A stretch of DNA of 40,254 nucleotides. It comes from Gammaproteobacteria bacterium (GTDB lineage Bacteria; Pseudomonadota; Gammaproteobacteria; JACCXJ01). Each line of letters opens with the position of its first letter. Positions within the stretch are counted from its first letter, which is position 1. The position numbers and the translations under genes are program-made. This document shows positions 30,140 to 40,156 of the stretch, one piece after another. The DNA is taken from assembly GCA_013697045.1 (NCBI GenBank), contig JACCXJ010000283.1, positions 1 to 40,254 of the forward strand. Direction: 5' to 3'. The notes beneath the pieces were generated by a model. That model was not told the origin of the DNA. It saw nothing but the letters and a program-made list of their open reading frames with translations, and made no database searches.

Positions 30140-31306
30140 TCACAGTGGCTCCGTCCCCTTGTTCAGCATGTCCAGATATTGGCCGTACACGTAGACCCGG
30201 CTGCGCCGGCGCCCGGTGATTTCCCGAACGATCCCGAGCTGTTCGAGGGACTCTAAGGCCTTTCCGGCGGTCGGGGCGGAAAGCCCAGTGGCTTCGACAA
30301 GCGAGCCGACCGTCGCGAGTGGCCGCTCGGCCAGCGCCTCGTGCACTTGCAGGGCGGACCCTGAGCCGCGACCGATGTGGCGGATGTGGTCACGGTCCCC
30401 TCGGAACAGCTCGGCGATGGACCGTGCCGTCTCGACGGCGCTCGCGGCTGTGTCCCGGACGGCCTGCGCGAAGAAATCGAGCCACGCTTCCCAGTCGCCG
30501 TCCGTGCGCACCAGCGTCAAGAGCTCGTAGTAGCGCTGCCGGCGCTCTTTGAAGAACAGGCTCAGGTACAGAAGCGGCTCGCGCAGAACACTCTCCGCGC
30601 AGAAGAGCAGCGTGATCAGCGAGCGGCCGACACGGCCGTTGCCATCGAGAAACGGATGGATGGTCTCGAACTGCACATGGGCAAGCGCCGCCTTGACGAG
30701 CGTGGGCGTATGCTCGGGCTCATCGTGCAGGAATTTCTCGAGCCGCCCCATGCACTCCGGTACCGCGTCCGCCGGCGGCGGCACGAACACCGCGTTTCCC
30801 GGCCGGCTGCCGCCGATCCAATTTTGTGAACGGCGAAACTCGCCCGGCAGGCGCTCGGCACCTCTTCCCCTCGCCAGGAGGATCTGGTGAACCTCCCGGA
30901 TGAGTCGGTTCGAAAGCGGAAACCCTTCCCGGATCCGCTTGAGGCCGTGTTCCAGCGCGGCGACATGGTTCGACACCTCGATCACGTCGTCCACCGGCAC
31001 GCCCGGCGCCTCATCGAGCTCGAAGAGCAAGAGGTCGGACAGCGAGGACTGCGTGCCCTCGATCTGTGAGGAGAGCACCGCCTCCTTGCGAACATAGCTG
31101 TAAAGAAACAGGTTCCGGTCGGGCAGCAGGGTGGACACGCTGTCCAGCCGGCCCAGCGCGAGCAGGGCCTGATCCAGCGATTCGCGCACGGCGGGATCGA
31201 GACGCAGGGGCGGCTCGGGGGGCAGGGGCCCGGGCACGAAAGCCCGTACCGCCTCGCCGCCGACGGTGGAAACCACCCGATACTGCCCGGTATGCTCGCG
31301 CTTCAT
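30140..31306 (-). CDS. Fic family protein with C-terminal winged helix
   Basis: Inhibitory-type motif SSQIEGTQSS, Fic motif HPFLDGNGRVGRSL, C-term VGSLVEATGLSAPTAGKALESLEQLGIVREITGRRRSRVYVY. Confidence 0.93.
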   Translation of the reverse strand: MKREHTGQYRVVSTVGGEAVRAFVPGPLPPEPPLRLDPAVRESLDQALLALGRLDSVSTLLPDRNLFLYSYVRKEAVLSSQIEGTQSSLSDLLLFELDEAPGVPVDDVIEVSNHVAALEHGLKRIREGFPLSNRLIREVHQILLARGRGAERLPGEFRRSQNWIGGSRPGNAVFVPPPADAVPECMGRLEKFLHDEPEHTPTLVKAALAHVQFETIHPFLDGNGRVGRSLITLLFCAESVLREPLLYLSLFFKERRQRYYELLTLVRTDGDWEAWLDFFAQAVRDTAASAVETARSIAELFRGDRDHIRHIGRGSGSALQVHEALAERPLATVGSLVEATGLSAPTAGKALESLEQLGIVREITGRRRSRVYVYGQYLDMLNKGTEPL

Positions 31307-31504
31307 GGCGCCTGGATCGCCTTGATAAAGTTTCTTTCGCTGACCTGCCCGTAGATTAAGCGAAAGGAGTTTACCTTTAATTGTGGTCCCGGGCGATGGT
31401 CCGCGCCGCGCGGGTATTCGGCGCCAGGCTACACGCGCGGCGGGTTGACCATGGTACGTCAGGAATCTAACATGACCTAACATGTCACTGCCGCGGAGGG
31501 CCAC

Positions 31505-31774
31505 GTGAATTTCAGCATCCATCTGCCCGATCCCTTGCTCGCCGACCTCGACGCCTTCGCCCAGACGCGGCAGACGAGCCGCAGCGGCGTGATCCGGGAG
31601 GCGGTGCGCGAGTACCTGGCCCGCCAGGCGTTGCAGGTCTGGCCCGCAGACCTCGAGCGCTGGATGCGCGAGCCATTGCCCGTCTCGGTTGAGGAAGGAC
31701 CGGACTTCGACGCCATCCGTGCCGAGATGAATGCGGCGATGCGCAAGCGCACTGCCCGAAAGGCCAGGCGCTGA
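31505..31774 (+). CDS. RHH/CopG-type antitoxin (VapB-like)
   Basis: MNFSIHLPDPLLADLDAFAQTRQTSRSGVIREAVREYLARQ; TGATG overlap with the PIN gene. Confidence 0.85.
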   Translation: MNFSIHLPDPLLADLDAFAQTRQTSRSGVIREAVREYLARQALQVWPADLERWMREPLPVSVEEGPDFDAIRAEMNAAMRKRTARKARR

Positions 31775-32172
31775 TGCGCTACCTGCTCGACACCAACATC
31801 GTCAGCGCATGGGCACGGAAAAGCTCGTCGGCCCTGATGCTCAAGCTGGCGCAAACGCCACCCGCCGCTTTGTGCGTCTCTACCCTGCTCGAGCACGAGC
31901 TGCTCTACGGTTTCGCGCTCCTGCCCGGGACTCGGGCGGAAGCGATGACGCTGCGCCTGCTCGAAGTGCTACCGAGTCTGCCGTTCGGCAGCGCCGAAGC
32001 CAGGCGGGCCGCGACGCTACGGGTAGCGCTCGCTCGCGCGGGCAAACCCATCGGTCCCTACGACACGCTGATCGCGGCGACCGCGATGGAGCATGGGCTG
32101 ACCTTGGTCACGCACAACACGCGCGAGTTTCGGCGCGTGGAAGGGCTGGCCGTCGAGGATTGGCTCGCTTGA
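31774..32172 (+). CDS. vapC: PIN-domain toxin, VapC family
   Basis: MRYLLDTNIVSAWARK...STLLEHELLYGFAL...AGKPIGPYDTLIAATAMEHGLTLVTHNTREFRRVEGLAVEDWL. Confidence 0.92.
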   Translation: MRYLLDTNIVSAWARKSSSALMLKLAQTPPAALCVSTLLEHELLYGFALLPGTRAEAMTLRLLEVLPSLPFGSAEARRAATLRVALARAGKPIGPYDTLIAATAMEHGLTLVTHNTREFRRVEGLAVEDWLA

Positions 32173-32490
32173 AGCCTCGCGCCGGACGGACAGGACGAAG
32201 CGACATAGGGAGTCTTCTGTGACACCGTTGGATTCGATAGCACTGTGGCAGCGCACGCTGGCGCCGCATGGCGATCCGCTCGATGCCAGGCGCGAGGTGC
32301 TGCGACAGGCCTTGCTAGGCTTTCGCGAGCGCGTCGCCGCGCTCGTCCAGACGCTCGGTGCCCGGCCTGACCGTACACGACATCACCCACCTCGACGCGC
32401 TGTGGCGGGTCGCCGATCAGATCGCCGGACCCGACTATCCGATCAATCCCGCCGAGGCGTTCGTGCTCGGCGGCGCGTTTCTGCTGCACG

Positions 32491-34812
32491 ATGCGGCGCA
32501 TGTTATGGCGGGGCATCTCGTCGATCAAGCAAACCGTGCAGTGGCAAGACCTGATCGCCCAGCGATACGGCGGTCGAGACCCGGCAGGCCGCAGTGACGA
32601 GGAACGGTCGGCGTTGTTCCAGGTGCTGCGCTATCTGCATGCCGAGCAAGCGCACACGCTCGCGAGGCTGGAATGGACCGTGCCGAATACCGGCCCGAAG
32701 CTGCATCTGCTGGAACATCCGGAACTGCGCGAGTACTACGCGGACCTGATCGGCGAAATCGCCGCGAGCCATCATTGGCCCTCGCATCGCGTGGCCGAGG
32801 TGTTCGCCGATCGAAGGGTGTCGGCACCGGGGTTCATGCAGCCGGCCGATTGGGAGGTCGATGCGTTCAAGCTCGCGTTTCTCTTGCGCACGGCGGATGC
32901 GGCGCATATCGACGGTCTTCGCGCACCCTGGTTCCTTTTTGCCCTGCGCCGGCCGGAAGGTATCTCCGAGAATCACTGGCGATTCCAGGCGAAGCTCGGC
33001 CAACCGATGAGGACGCCAGCGGGCGAACTACGCATCACGTCGGGCAGCCAGTTCTCGCACGCTGAGCGCAAGGCGTGGTGGTTGGCATACGACACCGCCT
33101 GCATGATCGATCGCGAGCTGCGGGACGCGCATGCGCTAATGCGGGATGAGGGACGCCGATGCTTCGCGGCCACCTGCGTTCTCGGTGCGGAGACTCCGGA
33201 GGCGTTTGCGCGACAAGTGCCCGTGCGCGGCTGGGAGCCGGTGAACGTTGCGCCGATAATCGGGGACGTACCGAAGGTGATCGCGGCGCTGGGCGGCAGC
33301 AAGCTGTACGGCGATGAGCCGTGGATCGCCTTGCGCGAACTGCTGCAGAACGCCCTCGACGCCGTGCGGGCTCTACGCGCGTTGGAATATCTCGGAGAGA
33401 CCGAAGGCGAAGTCGAGGTCAGAGCCGAGCGTGCCGACGGGGCCGATTGGTGGCTGCATGTCACCGACACCGGGATCGGCATGAGCCGGCACGTGCTCAC
33501 GAACGTCCTGCTCGATTTCGGGAATTCGTTGTGGCGTAGCGATGCCTTGCGTGACGAGCTGCCCGGTCTCGCCAGGTCCGGCTTCGACGCCGTGGGTCAG
33601 TTCGGCATCGGTTTCTATTCGGTCTTCATGCTGGGCTCGCAGGTGCGGGTCATTACCCGCCGGTTCAAACGCTCGTCGCACGACGATGCGGACCAATGGC
33701 AACTGGTCTTCGAAGAAGGGCTGCGGGGTCGGCCACTCGTGACTCAAGCCATAGGAACTGATTGCTTGACCCGTCAAGGAACACGCGTGTCGGTCAGGCT
33801 CGGCGCGGACCGACTTGCTCGCATGTTTGCGCGGCTGATCCGACACGAATTGACGAGGGTTGAACCGCCGGATACGGTACTGCAGCGCGGCAGTGAACTC
33901 CTCGCCGGCTTGGTCGGCTGGCTTTGTCCCGCGAGCGAAGTGGCGCTCTACGCCCGGTTCGCGAATGCACCGAAGGTCGCCGCTGTTGCTCCAAACGACT
34001 GGGTGTACCTCGAGGAAGAGGCCCTCATCCGCCGTGTGCAAATCGAATATGGCGCCCTCATCGCGTTTAGGGAACTTCGACGGCGAAACATACCTACAGC
34101 GCGCCGTGTGCAATGCGAAGATGGCCTCCTCGTCCCCTTGAGAGACGAGTGCGGCGCGGTGTTGGGTCGTTTGGGACTAAATTATGCCGAGTGGGGATTT
34201 ATTCCAGCCGCCGCTGCAATGCATGGTATTCGCTGTGCGGAAATACCAGGACTGGACGGCTTGGTGCTTGCTCGCGAAAACAACCAAGATGCGCGTCGGA
34301 CCAAGGCACCGGTCGCGGGCTCTCGGGCAGCTTGGTCGCAGTGGGCCGAGCAGGTGCTGGACGGACTACCGGAGGAAGAGATCGACGCGCTCTTGAAGCT
34401 ACACCCCCTGCTACCGGATCACGACCTGCCGGTGTGGCGCTTTGGCGCGCATGCAACCACGCTGGTTGATCTCGTTGCGCACATCGGTGCTAGGGATGAA
34501 ATTCGCGTTCACCTGGGTGAGGTGTCACACAAGAACGATGACGATATGAGCAGCCACCGATTCGATTTCGGACTCAAGGTGTCCGACGATCTGATTATTA
34601 GGCCGCGGTACCGGCGGTGGCGGGACACAAAGCACTTTCCGTGGATACTCGGCGTTTCGCCGATCGACTACAAGTCGCGCCTCGAAGCAGAATTGACCGG
34701 CGGTTGGGGCGGTTTCGAGAAGCACGAGGAGCACAACGCCGTCGTAGGCGAGGTAGACGGCATCGAAATCTATCGATCAGTGGCGGTGTACCGGCGCGTA
34801 CCGACAGCTTGA
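32491..34812 (+). CDS. GHKL/HSP90-like ATPase protein; N-terminal HD-like portion lies in other frames upstream (32219-32597)
   Basis: ALRELLQNALDAVRALR (N box), DTGIGMSRHVLTNVLLDFGNS (G1-like), VGQFGIGFYSVFMLGSQVRVITRRF (G2-like). Upstream frame carries LTVHDITHLDALWRVADQIAG...LLHDAAH. Confidence 0.8.
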   Translation: MRRMLWRGISSIKQTVQWQDLIAQRYGGRDPAGRSDEERSALFQVLRYLHAEQAHTLARLEWTVPNTGPKLHLLEHPELREYYADLIGEIAASHHWPSHRVAEVFADRRVSAPGFMQPADWEVDAFKLAFLLRTADAAHIDGLRAPWFLFALRRPEGISENHWRFQAKLGQPMRTPAGELRITSGSQFSHAERKAWWLAYDTACMIDRELRDAHALMRDEGRRCFAATCVLGAETPEAFARQVPVRGWEPVNVAPIIGDVPKVIAALGGSKLYGDEPWIALRELLQNALDAVRALRALEYLGETEGEVEVRAERADGADWWLHVTDTGIGMSRHVLTNVLLDFGNSLWRSDALRDELPGLARSGFDAVGQFGIGFYSVFMLGSQVRVITRRFKRSSHDDADQWQLVFEEGLRGRPLVTQAIGTDCLTRQGTRVSVRLGADRLARMFARLIRHELTRVEPPDTVLQRGSELLAGLVGWLCPASEVALYARFANAPKVAAVAPNDWVYLEEEALIRRVQIEYGALIAFRELRRRNIPTARRVQCEDGLLVPLRDECGAVLGRLGLNYAEWGFIPAAAAMHGIRCAEIPGLDGLVLARENNQDARRTKAPVAGSRAAWSQWAEQVLDGLPEEEIDALLKLHPLLPDHDLPVWRFGAHATTLVDLVAHIGARDEIRVHLGEVSHKNDDDMSSHRFDFGLKVSDDLIIRPRYRRWRDTKHFPWILGVSPIDYKSRLEAELTGGWGGFEKHEEHNAVVGEVDGIEIYRSVAVYRRVPTA

Positions 34813-34999
34813 GGAAAATTAGCTAAGCCGGCGGTCGATATACTGGAGCACGCGAAGAATTCGCATTGCGCTCGTGCGGCGCGCCGATCACGAGCCTGCG
34901 AAGCCAAGCAGGGTGCGCCGCGCGCATCATTCGAGTACCATCCGCGTGCGCACAGCGCACCCTACGGTCGCTGCCCACAGCAACCACCGCTTCCCCCGC

Positions 35000-36574
35000 T
35001 CAGCAATTCGCGTAGTAGTGCTTAAGGTAGTCTTCGAACGATAGATCGTCCGTGCGCTCGATCTCCGCCTGTTTCGCGAGCGATGCCTCGGCGGCCTCGG
35101 CGAAATACGCCGCGCGTTCTTTGGATAAGGGGCGGTCCCTGAAATAACGCGCGTGCTCTTCGGAAAGCCTGAGCGCGAAGGCGACGAACGACTCGCCGCG
35201 CTCGCGCATCTCCGCGAGCATGCGCGCCGAGGGCAGCAAGCTCGGGTCATGGATGGCGGCCCGCTGCCGGTTGAGGACACTGCCATACGGGCGTTCCGGC
35301 GCGGCGGCATCGAGCAGGGCGCAGATCGCCTCGATGCGCCCGATGAGGTCCAGCGCAAACTCCGCGAAAGGCCGTGAAATCCCGCGTTCCTGCAGGGTCA
35401 CGTCCGGGTCACGGCCATGACGCGCGACGGCGAGTTGATTGTGTTCGATTTCACGGGACTCCTCCCCCGTCAAGGGCGGACTTTCGGTGAAAAGGCAAAA
35501 AAGCATGAAGGCCTCCAGGAACCGGATCTCGCCGGCATCGAGGCCGCTCGGATGGAAGCAACCGAGGTCCAGGGCCCTGAGCTCGACGTATTGGACGCCG
35601 CGACGCTCGAGCGCCAGGGTCGGCCGCTCGCCCGAGCGGGCCACCTGCTTGGGGCGCACGAAGCTATAGTACTCGTTCTCGATCTGGAGGATGTGGTCGT
35701 TGAGCTGGCGGTACTCGCCGTCCACCTTCACGCCTATTTCGCGATAGGGAGGATAGGGCGTTTCGATCGCGCGGCACAGACCCGCGACATATTCGTAGAG
35801 GTCGTTGTAGGAGATGTCGAGTCCGCGCTGGCTCTTGTTCTTGTAGCCGAAGTCGCTCATGCGCAGGGAGGTGGCGAACGGGGCATAAAAGGTCTCGGGA
35901 TCGAGGCGCTTGAAGTCCGTATCCCGAAGGCCCACGAATGACCTGCAGACGGCCGGTGAAGCACCGAAGAGATAGAGCACGAGCCAGCCATAGCGTTGGA
36001 TGTTGCGCACGAGACCGAAATAGCTCCGATCGACGAAGTCGCGCAGCGGTCCGCTTTCGCCTTCCTGATACTGGTAGGCTGGCCAGAATGCCTCGGGGAG
36101 GGAGTAATTGAAATGCACACCGGCGATGGCCTGCATGGCGCGGCCATATCGGTATCCGAGGCCACGCCGGTAGATGTGCTTCATCATCCCGACGTTGGAA
36201 TGCCCGTACCCGGCAATGGGGATGTCCTCGTCGCCGCGCAGCCGGCACGGCATGCTCGCGGCCCATAGGATCTCGTCTTCCAGGCAGCCGTAGACAAAGC
36301 GGTGGATGTCCTCCAGGAACCTGACCGTCTCTTCGGCATCGGCGCAGGGCGGGGTGCGAAACTCGAGCAGCGCCTCGGAGTAGTCGGTGGTGATATCGGG
36401 ATGGGTGAGCGCGGATCCCAGGGCCCGCGGGTGAGAAGTATGCGCGATGTCGCCCGTTGGGGTGACGCGCAGGCATTCCTTTTCGATCCCCTTGCGACCA
36501 CGGGTGAGCAAGGGTCCCAGATCGGCGTCTTGGAGCCATCGGAGGCACTCCTGAAATCGCGAAGTCACGGTCAA
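35000..36574 (-). CDS. gshA: glutamate--cysteine ligase
   Basis: GRKGIEKECLRVTPTGDIAHTSHPRALGSALTHPDITTDYSEALLEFRTPP; AGVHFNYSLPEAFW; YVELRALDLGCF. Start TTG 36574 or GTG 36568. Confidence 0.95.
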   Translation of the reverse strand: MTVTSRFQECLRWLQDADLGPLLTRGRKGIEKECLRVTPTGDIAHTSHPRALGSALTHPDITTDYSEALLEFRTPPCADAEETVRFLEDIHRFVYGCLEDEILWAASMPCRLRGDEDIPIAGYGHSNVGMMKHIYRRGLGYRYGRAMQAIAGVHFNYSLPEAFWPAYQYQEGESGPLRDFVDRSYFGLVRNIQRYGWLVLYLFGASPAVCRSFVGLRDTDFKRLDPETFYAPFATSLRMSDFGYKNKSQRGLDISYNDLYEYVAGLCRAIETPYPPYREIGVKVDGEYRQLNDHILQIENEYYSFVRPKQVARSGERPTLALERRGVQYVELRALDLGCFHPSGLDAGEIRFLEAFMLFCLFTESPPLTGEESREIEHNQLAVARHGRDPDVTLQERGISRPFAEFALDLIGRIEAICALLDAAAPERPYGSVLNRQRAAIHDPSLLPSARMLAEMRERGESFVAFALRLSEEHARYFRDRPLSKERAAYFAEAAEASLAKQAEIERTDDLSFEDYLKHYYANC

Positions 36575-36636
36575 CGTTTCACGGAAAAAATAGACGAACG
36601 GTCAGGCTTGTGAAAGATCAGGATACAGCCGACATG

Positions 36637-38094
36637 CTATGCGGGGCTCAGGAACCGATCGACCAGCTCATCGACGGCCAGCGCGGCCAGGCGCTCGGGG
36701 TCTTCGAAGATCGCGGTGAGCGAATCGACCCGCTCGCCCGGGAAACGGGTCGCGACGTTGGTGCGAAACTTCGTAACCAGCCGCGGGAGCGCCTCGGCAC
36801 GGCGCCGCGGGTGCCCCAGCGGGAAATCGATCTCGATCCGGTCGCTTCTGCCCCCGTCGCGAAAGAACACCTGCACGGCATTCGGGATGGCGCGTTTTTC
36901 GGGATCCAAATAATCGCGGCTGTAGCGCGGGTCCTCGTCCACCACCATCCGGTCTCGAAGCGCGTCGATGCGCGGGTCGGCGGCTACTTCGTCCTCGTAA
37001 TGGCGGGCCGACAGCTCGCCGTAGAGGAGGCAGACGGCCACGATGTACTCCAGGCAATGGTCGCGGTCCGCCGCGTTCTGCAAGCGACCCGTCTTGCTGA
37101 TGATGCAAAGCGCTGGCGCCTGGGTGGCGATCTCGATGCGCTCGACCTCGGAAACCCGCCCGCGCACCTCCGGGTAGAGGCGCAGGGCGCATTCGGCGGC
37201 GGTCTGCGCGTGGAACTCGGCAGGAAAGACGACCTTGAAGAGGATGTGCTCGACGATATAGCTCCCATACTCCCGCTGCAACCGAAAGGGCCGGCCGCCG
37301 AAGAGGACATCGTAAAACCCGAAGCGCGCGGCCGAAAGCGCGCCCGGGCAGCCGGGCTCGCCCTTCCGCGACATCAAGGCCAGCCACAGCCCGCGGCTCG
37401 TGGCATCGCCCGCCGCCCAGGACTTGCGCGGCCCCACGTTCGGCGCCTGGCGGTAGGTGCGGAGGCTATGCCCGTCCACAAAGACGTGGGAGACGGCGCG
37501 CATGACGGCGTTCTTATCACCACCCAGTAAACGGGTCGCGACCGCGGCCGTGGCCAGCTTGACCAGCAACACGTGGTCGAGCCCCACGCGGTTGAAGCCG
37601 TTCTCGAGCGCCAAGCAACCCTGCACCTCGTAGGCCCGGATGAGCGCGTCGAGCAGCTCGTGCACCTTGATCGACGCCAGTCCCTCGGCGCGCCGGGTGC
37701 GGCTCTGCCAGTCGGTGACCGCGAGGAGCCCGCCGAGGTTGTCCGAGGGGTGCCCCCACTCGGCGGCCAGGAAGGTGTCGTTGTAGTCGAGCCAGCGGAT
37801 GGCCGCACCGATGTCGAAGGCGGCCGTGACGGGGTCGAGGCAGAAGCCCGTGCCGGGCACGCGCGCCCCGTTCGGCACCACGGTCCCGGCCACGAGGGGC
37901 CCGAGATGGCGGGTACATTCGGGGTGGCCGAGCGCGAGGATGGCGCAGCCGAGGGCATCCATCAAGCAGTAACGCGCCATGCGATAGGCCTCCGTACCGA
38001 GACCCTCTGTTTCGGGCCCCCGATCGGCGACCACATAGTCGGCGATGGCCTCGATCTCGGGGTCGAAAGGCCCGGTCTCGCCCACGGTCCTCAC
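36637..38094 (-). CDS. prpD: 2-methylcitrate dehydratase (MmgE/PrpD family)
   Basis: ARYCLMDALGCAILAL...AFDIGAAIRWLDYNDTFLAAEWGHPSDNLGGLLAV; neighbour of prpC. Confidence 0.93.
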   Translation of the reverse strand: MRTVGETGPFDPEIEAIADYVVADRGPETEGLGTEAYRMARYCLMDALGCAILALGHPECTRHLGPLVAGTVVPNGARVPGTGFCLDPVTAAFDIGAAIRWLDYNDTFLAAEWGHPSDNLGGLLAVTDWQSRTRRAEGLASIKVHELLDALIRAYEVQGCLALENGFNRVGLDHVLLVKLATAAVATRLLGGDKNAVMRAVSHVFVDGHSLRTYRQAPNVGPRKSWAAGDATSRGLWLALMSRKGEPGCPGALSAARFGFYDVLFGGRPFRLQREYGSYIVEHILFKVVFPAEFHAQTAAECALRLYPEVRGRVSEVERIEIATQAPALCIISKTGRLQNAADRDHCLEYIVAVCLLYGELSARHYEDEVAADPRIDALRDRMVVDEDPRYSRDYLDPEKRAIPNAVQVFFRDGGRSDRIEIDFPLGHPRRRAEALPRLVTKFRTNVATRFPGERVDSLTAIFEDPERLAALAVDELVDRFLSPA

Positions 38095-39194
38095 CCGCGT
38101 TGCTCGATCGGCACGAAGGCGCGCGGCTCGGGGCCCACGTAGGCCGCGCTCGGCCGGATCAACCGGTTATGCGCGCGCTGTTCGATGATATGGGCGGCCC
38201 AACCGGTGATACGCGACAGGACGAAGAGCGGCGTGAACAAAGGGGTCGGGATCCCGGCCAGGCGATAGGCCGAGGCGCTGTAGAAATCGAGGTTGGTGTG
38301 CAGCCCCTTTTCGCGCCACATGAGCGCCTCGATGCGCTCCGAGACGGGAAACAACACCCGGTCCCCGGATGCCTCGGCGAGCCTGTGGGACCAGGACTTC
38401 ATGAGCGGTGAGCGCGGGTCACCGTGCTTGTAGATGCGGTGTCCGAAACCCATGATGCGCTCGCGGCACCTCAGCATCTCAGAGATCCCCCGCTCGGCAC
38501 TATCGGGATCGGGAAAGCGCTCGATGAGCCGCATCGCCTCTTCGTTGGCGCCGCCGTGCAGCGGCCCGCGTAAGGCCCCGATGGCGGAGCACACCGCCGA
38601 ATAGAAATCCGACAGCGTCGAAGTCGTGACGCGCGCGGCGAAGGTCGAGGCGTTCAGCTCGTGCTCGGCATAGAGGATCAACGAGGCATCGAGCATGCGC
38701 ACGGAGAGGGGATCGGGTTCCCGTTCGTGCAAGGCAAGCAGGAACGAGTGCGCAAGCCCCGAAGGTTCGGCGTGCGGCACCCAGGATCGGCCGGCATGAT
38801 GCCAGGCGAGCAGCATCGTGGGCAAGGCAGCGACAAGCCTGTCGGCGATCGCGTACTGATCGCGGCCCGCGCCTTCCGGCTCGAGCGTGCCGAGCGCCGA
38901 GCAGCCCGTTCGCAGGACATCCATGGGGTGGGCGTCGGCCGGGAGGAGCCGCAGGATCGCGTAGAGCGCCTCGGGCAATGGCCTCAGCGCTGCCAGGCGC
39001 TCCCGATACGCCTCCAGTGCCTGGCGCCCCGGCAGCTCGCCGTGCACGAGGAGATAGGCCACTTCCTCGAAGCTCGCGCCTTCGGCGAGGTCGACGACCG
39101 AATAGCCGCGGTAACGGAGCCCGAGCGACTCCTGTCCTACGGTCGCGATCGCGGTCTCGGCCGCGACGACCCCTTCCAAACCTGTTGCGAGCAT
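38091..39194 (-). CDS. prpC: 2-methylcitrate synthase / citrate synthase family
   Basis: LEGVVAAETAIATVGQESLGLRYRGYSVVDLAEGASFEEVAYLLVHGELP ... GPLHGGANEEAMRLIE ... MGFGHRIYKHGDPRSP. Confidence 0.93.
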   Translation of the reverse strand: MLATGLEGVVAAETAIATVGQESLGLRYRGYSVVDLAEGASFEEVAYLLVHGELPGRQALEAYRERLAALRPLPEALYAILRLLPADAHPMDVLRTGCSALGTLEPEGAGRDQYAIADRLVAALPTMLLAWHHAGRSWVPHAEPSGLAHSFLLALHEREPDPLSVRMLDASLILYAEHELNASTFAARVTTSTLSDFYSAVCSAIGALRGPLHGGANEEAMRLIERFPDPDSAERGISEMLRCRERIMGFGHRIYKHGDPRSPLMKSWSHRLAEASGDRVLFPVSERIEALMWREKGLHTNLDFYSASAYRLAGIPTPLFTPLFVLSRITGWAAHIIEQRAHNRLIRPSAAYVGPEPRAFVPIEQRG

Positions 39195-39339
39195 GACGGT
39201 GATGCCTCGATGACGCCCAAGAAGCCGTTAATGCCTACCCCCCCGGGGCCGGACACGACGCGGCCGCATCTCGTTCAACCCATGGGCAGGCGCGGCGTAT
39301 TCTATCAGTCGGCCGGTCCTGCCGGCAGGATCGCCGCCC

Positions 39340-39465
39340 GCGACACGAATCTTCTTTCCGATCTTGCAACGCAAAGCGCTCACGCTCAACGACTTCCCGT
39401 CCCTTGAGGCTGTCGCCGAGCGCATCGCGGCGTTTGAGCGCTACTATGAATCGATCGCCAAACCG
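39340..39465 (+). pseudogene. IS630-family transposase C-terminal remnant
   Basis: Translation FPILQRKALTLNDFPSLEAVAERIAAFERYYESIAKP resembles the IS630 transposase C-terminus; no in-frame start. Confidence 0.65.
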
Positions 39466-39885
39466 CGGTGGCCTGCACCTACCGCATTGTTCTCGGGCCC
39501 CGAGCGGGGCAGAAGGTGCTGACTTTTACAAAACGTCCCGAGCCAAGGGGCGCCAATCCCCGTTTTCACGGGGAGGCGACGCTCCGTCCTTTGGTTGCCA
39601 AGCAGGCACCATCCCTGTGCCTGGCTTTCCGACCGTGCCGGTCAACGCCCATAGCCCCCTCAGCGGACCACGCCGAGGCGCTCCCTCCCGCGGCGCCCGC
39701 CTGAGCTGGGCCCGGTTGCTGGGGGTTCGAGATCGACCTGGAACGCTGTCGCCATTGCGGCGGCCCCTTGGCGATCATCGCCGCCATCGAACATCGCCCC
39801 ATCATTGCGAAGATCCTCGCCCACCTCGGCTTGCCCGCCCGGGCACCGCCCCGCGCTCATTCGATCGATTCCCAATGGCCTGATC
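39466..39885 (+). pseudogene. IS91-like transposase remnant with frameshifts
   Basis: TYRIVLGPRAGQKVLTF, then in another frame FEIDLERCRHCGGPLAIIAAIEHRPIIAKILAHLGLPARAP. Confidence 0.7.
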
Positions 39886-39954
39886 CCAGGCCGCGACCCC
39901 CTCCCACCCGGTTCCCTCCTTGAGAGGTTTTAGCGATTTTGTGGTACGATAGTT

Positions 39955-40035
39955 TCTGGACGAAGCGATCACGGTGGGGTCGAGGATGGCGGCGATGATC
40001 TTAAAGGTGCCGCCGCAGTGGGGGCAATGTTCAAA
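39955..40035 (-). pseudogene. second IS91-like transposase C-terminal fragment, opposite strand
   Basis: Minus strand PFEHCPHCGGTFKIIAAILDPTVIA. Confidence 0.6.
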
Positions 40036-40156
40036 TGGGGGTCTCCACTTAGCTGCAGTGACTACAAGATATTGGGGTCAGGGCTTGGCGATGATGTCCT
40101 TGAGGGTGCCTGTTGAGTATATACTACAGCTAAGGCGTCGCGCACAAATAACATGA

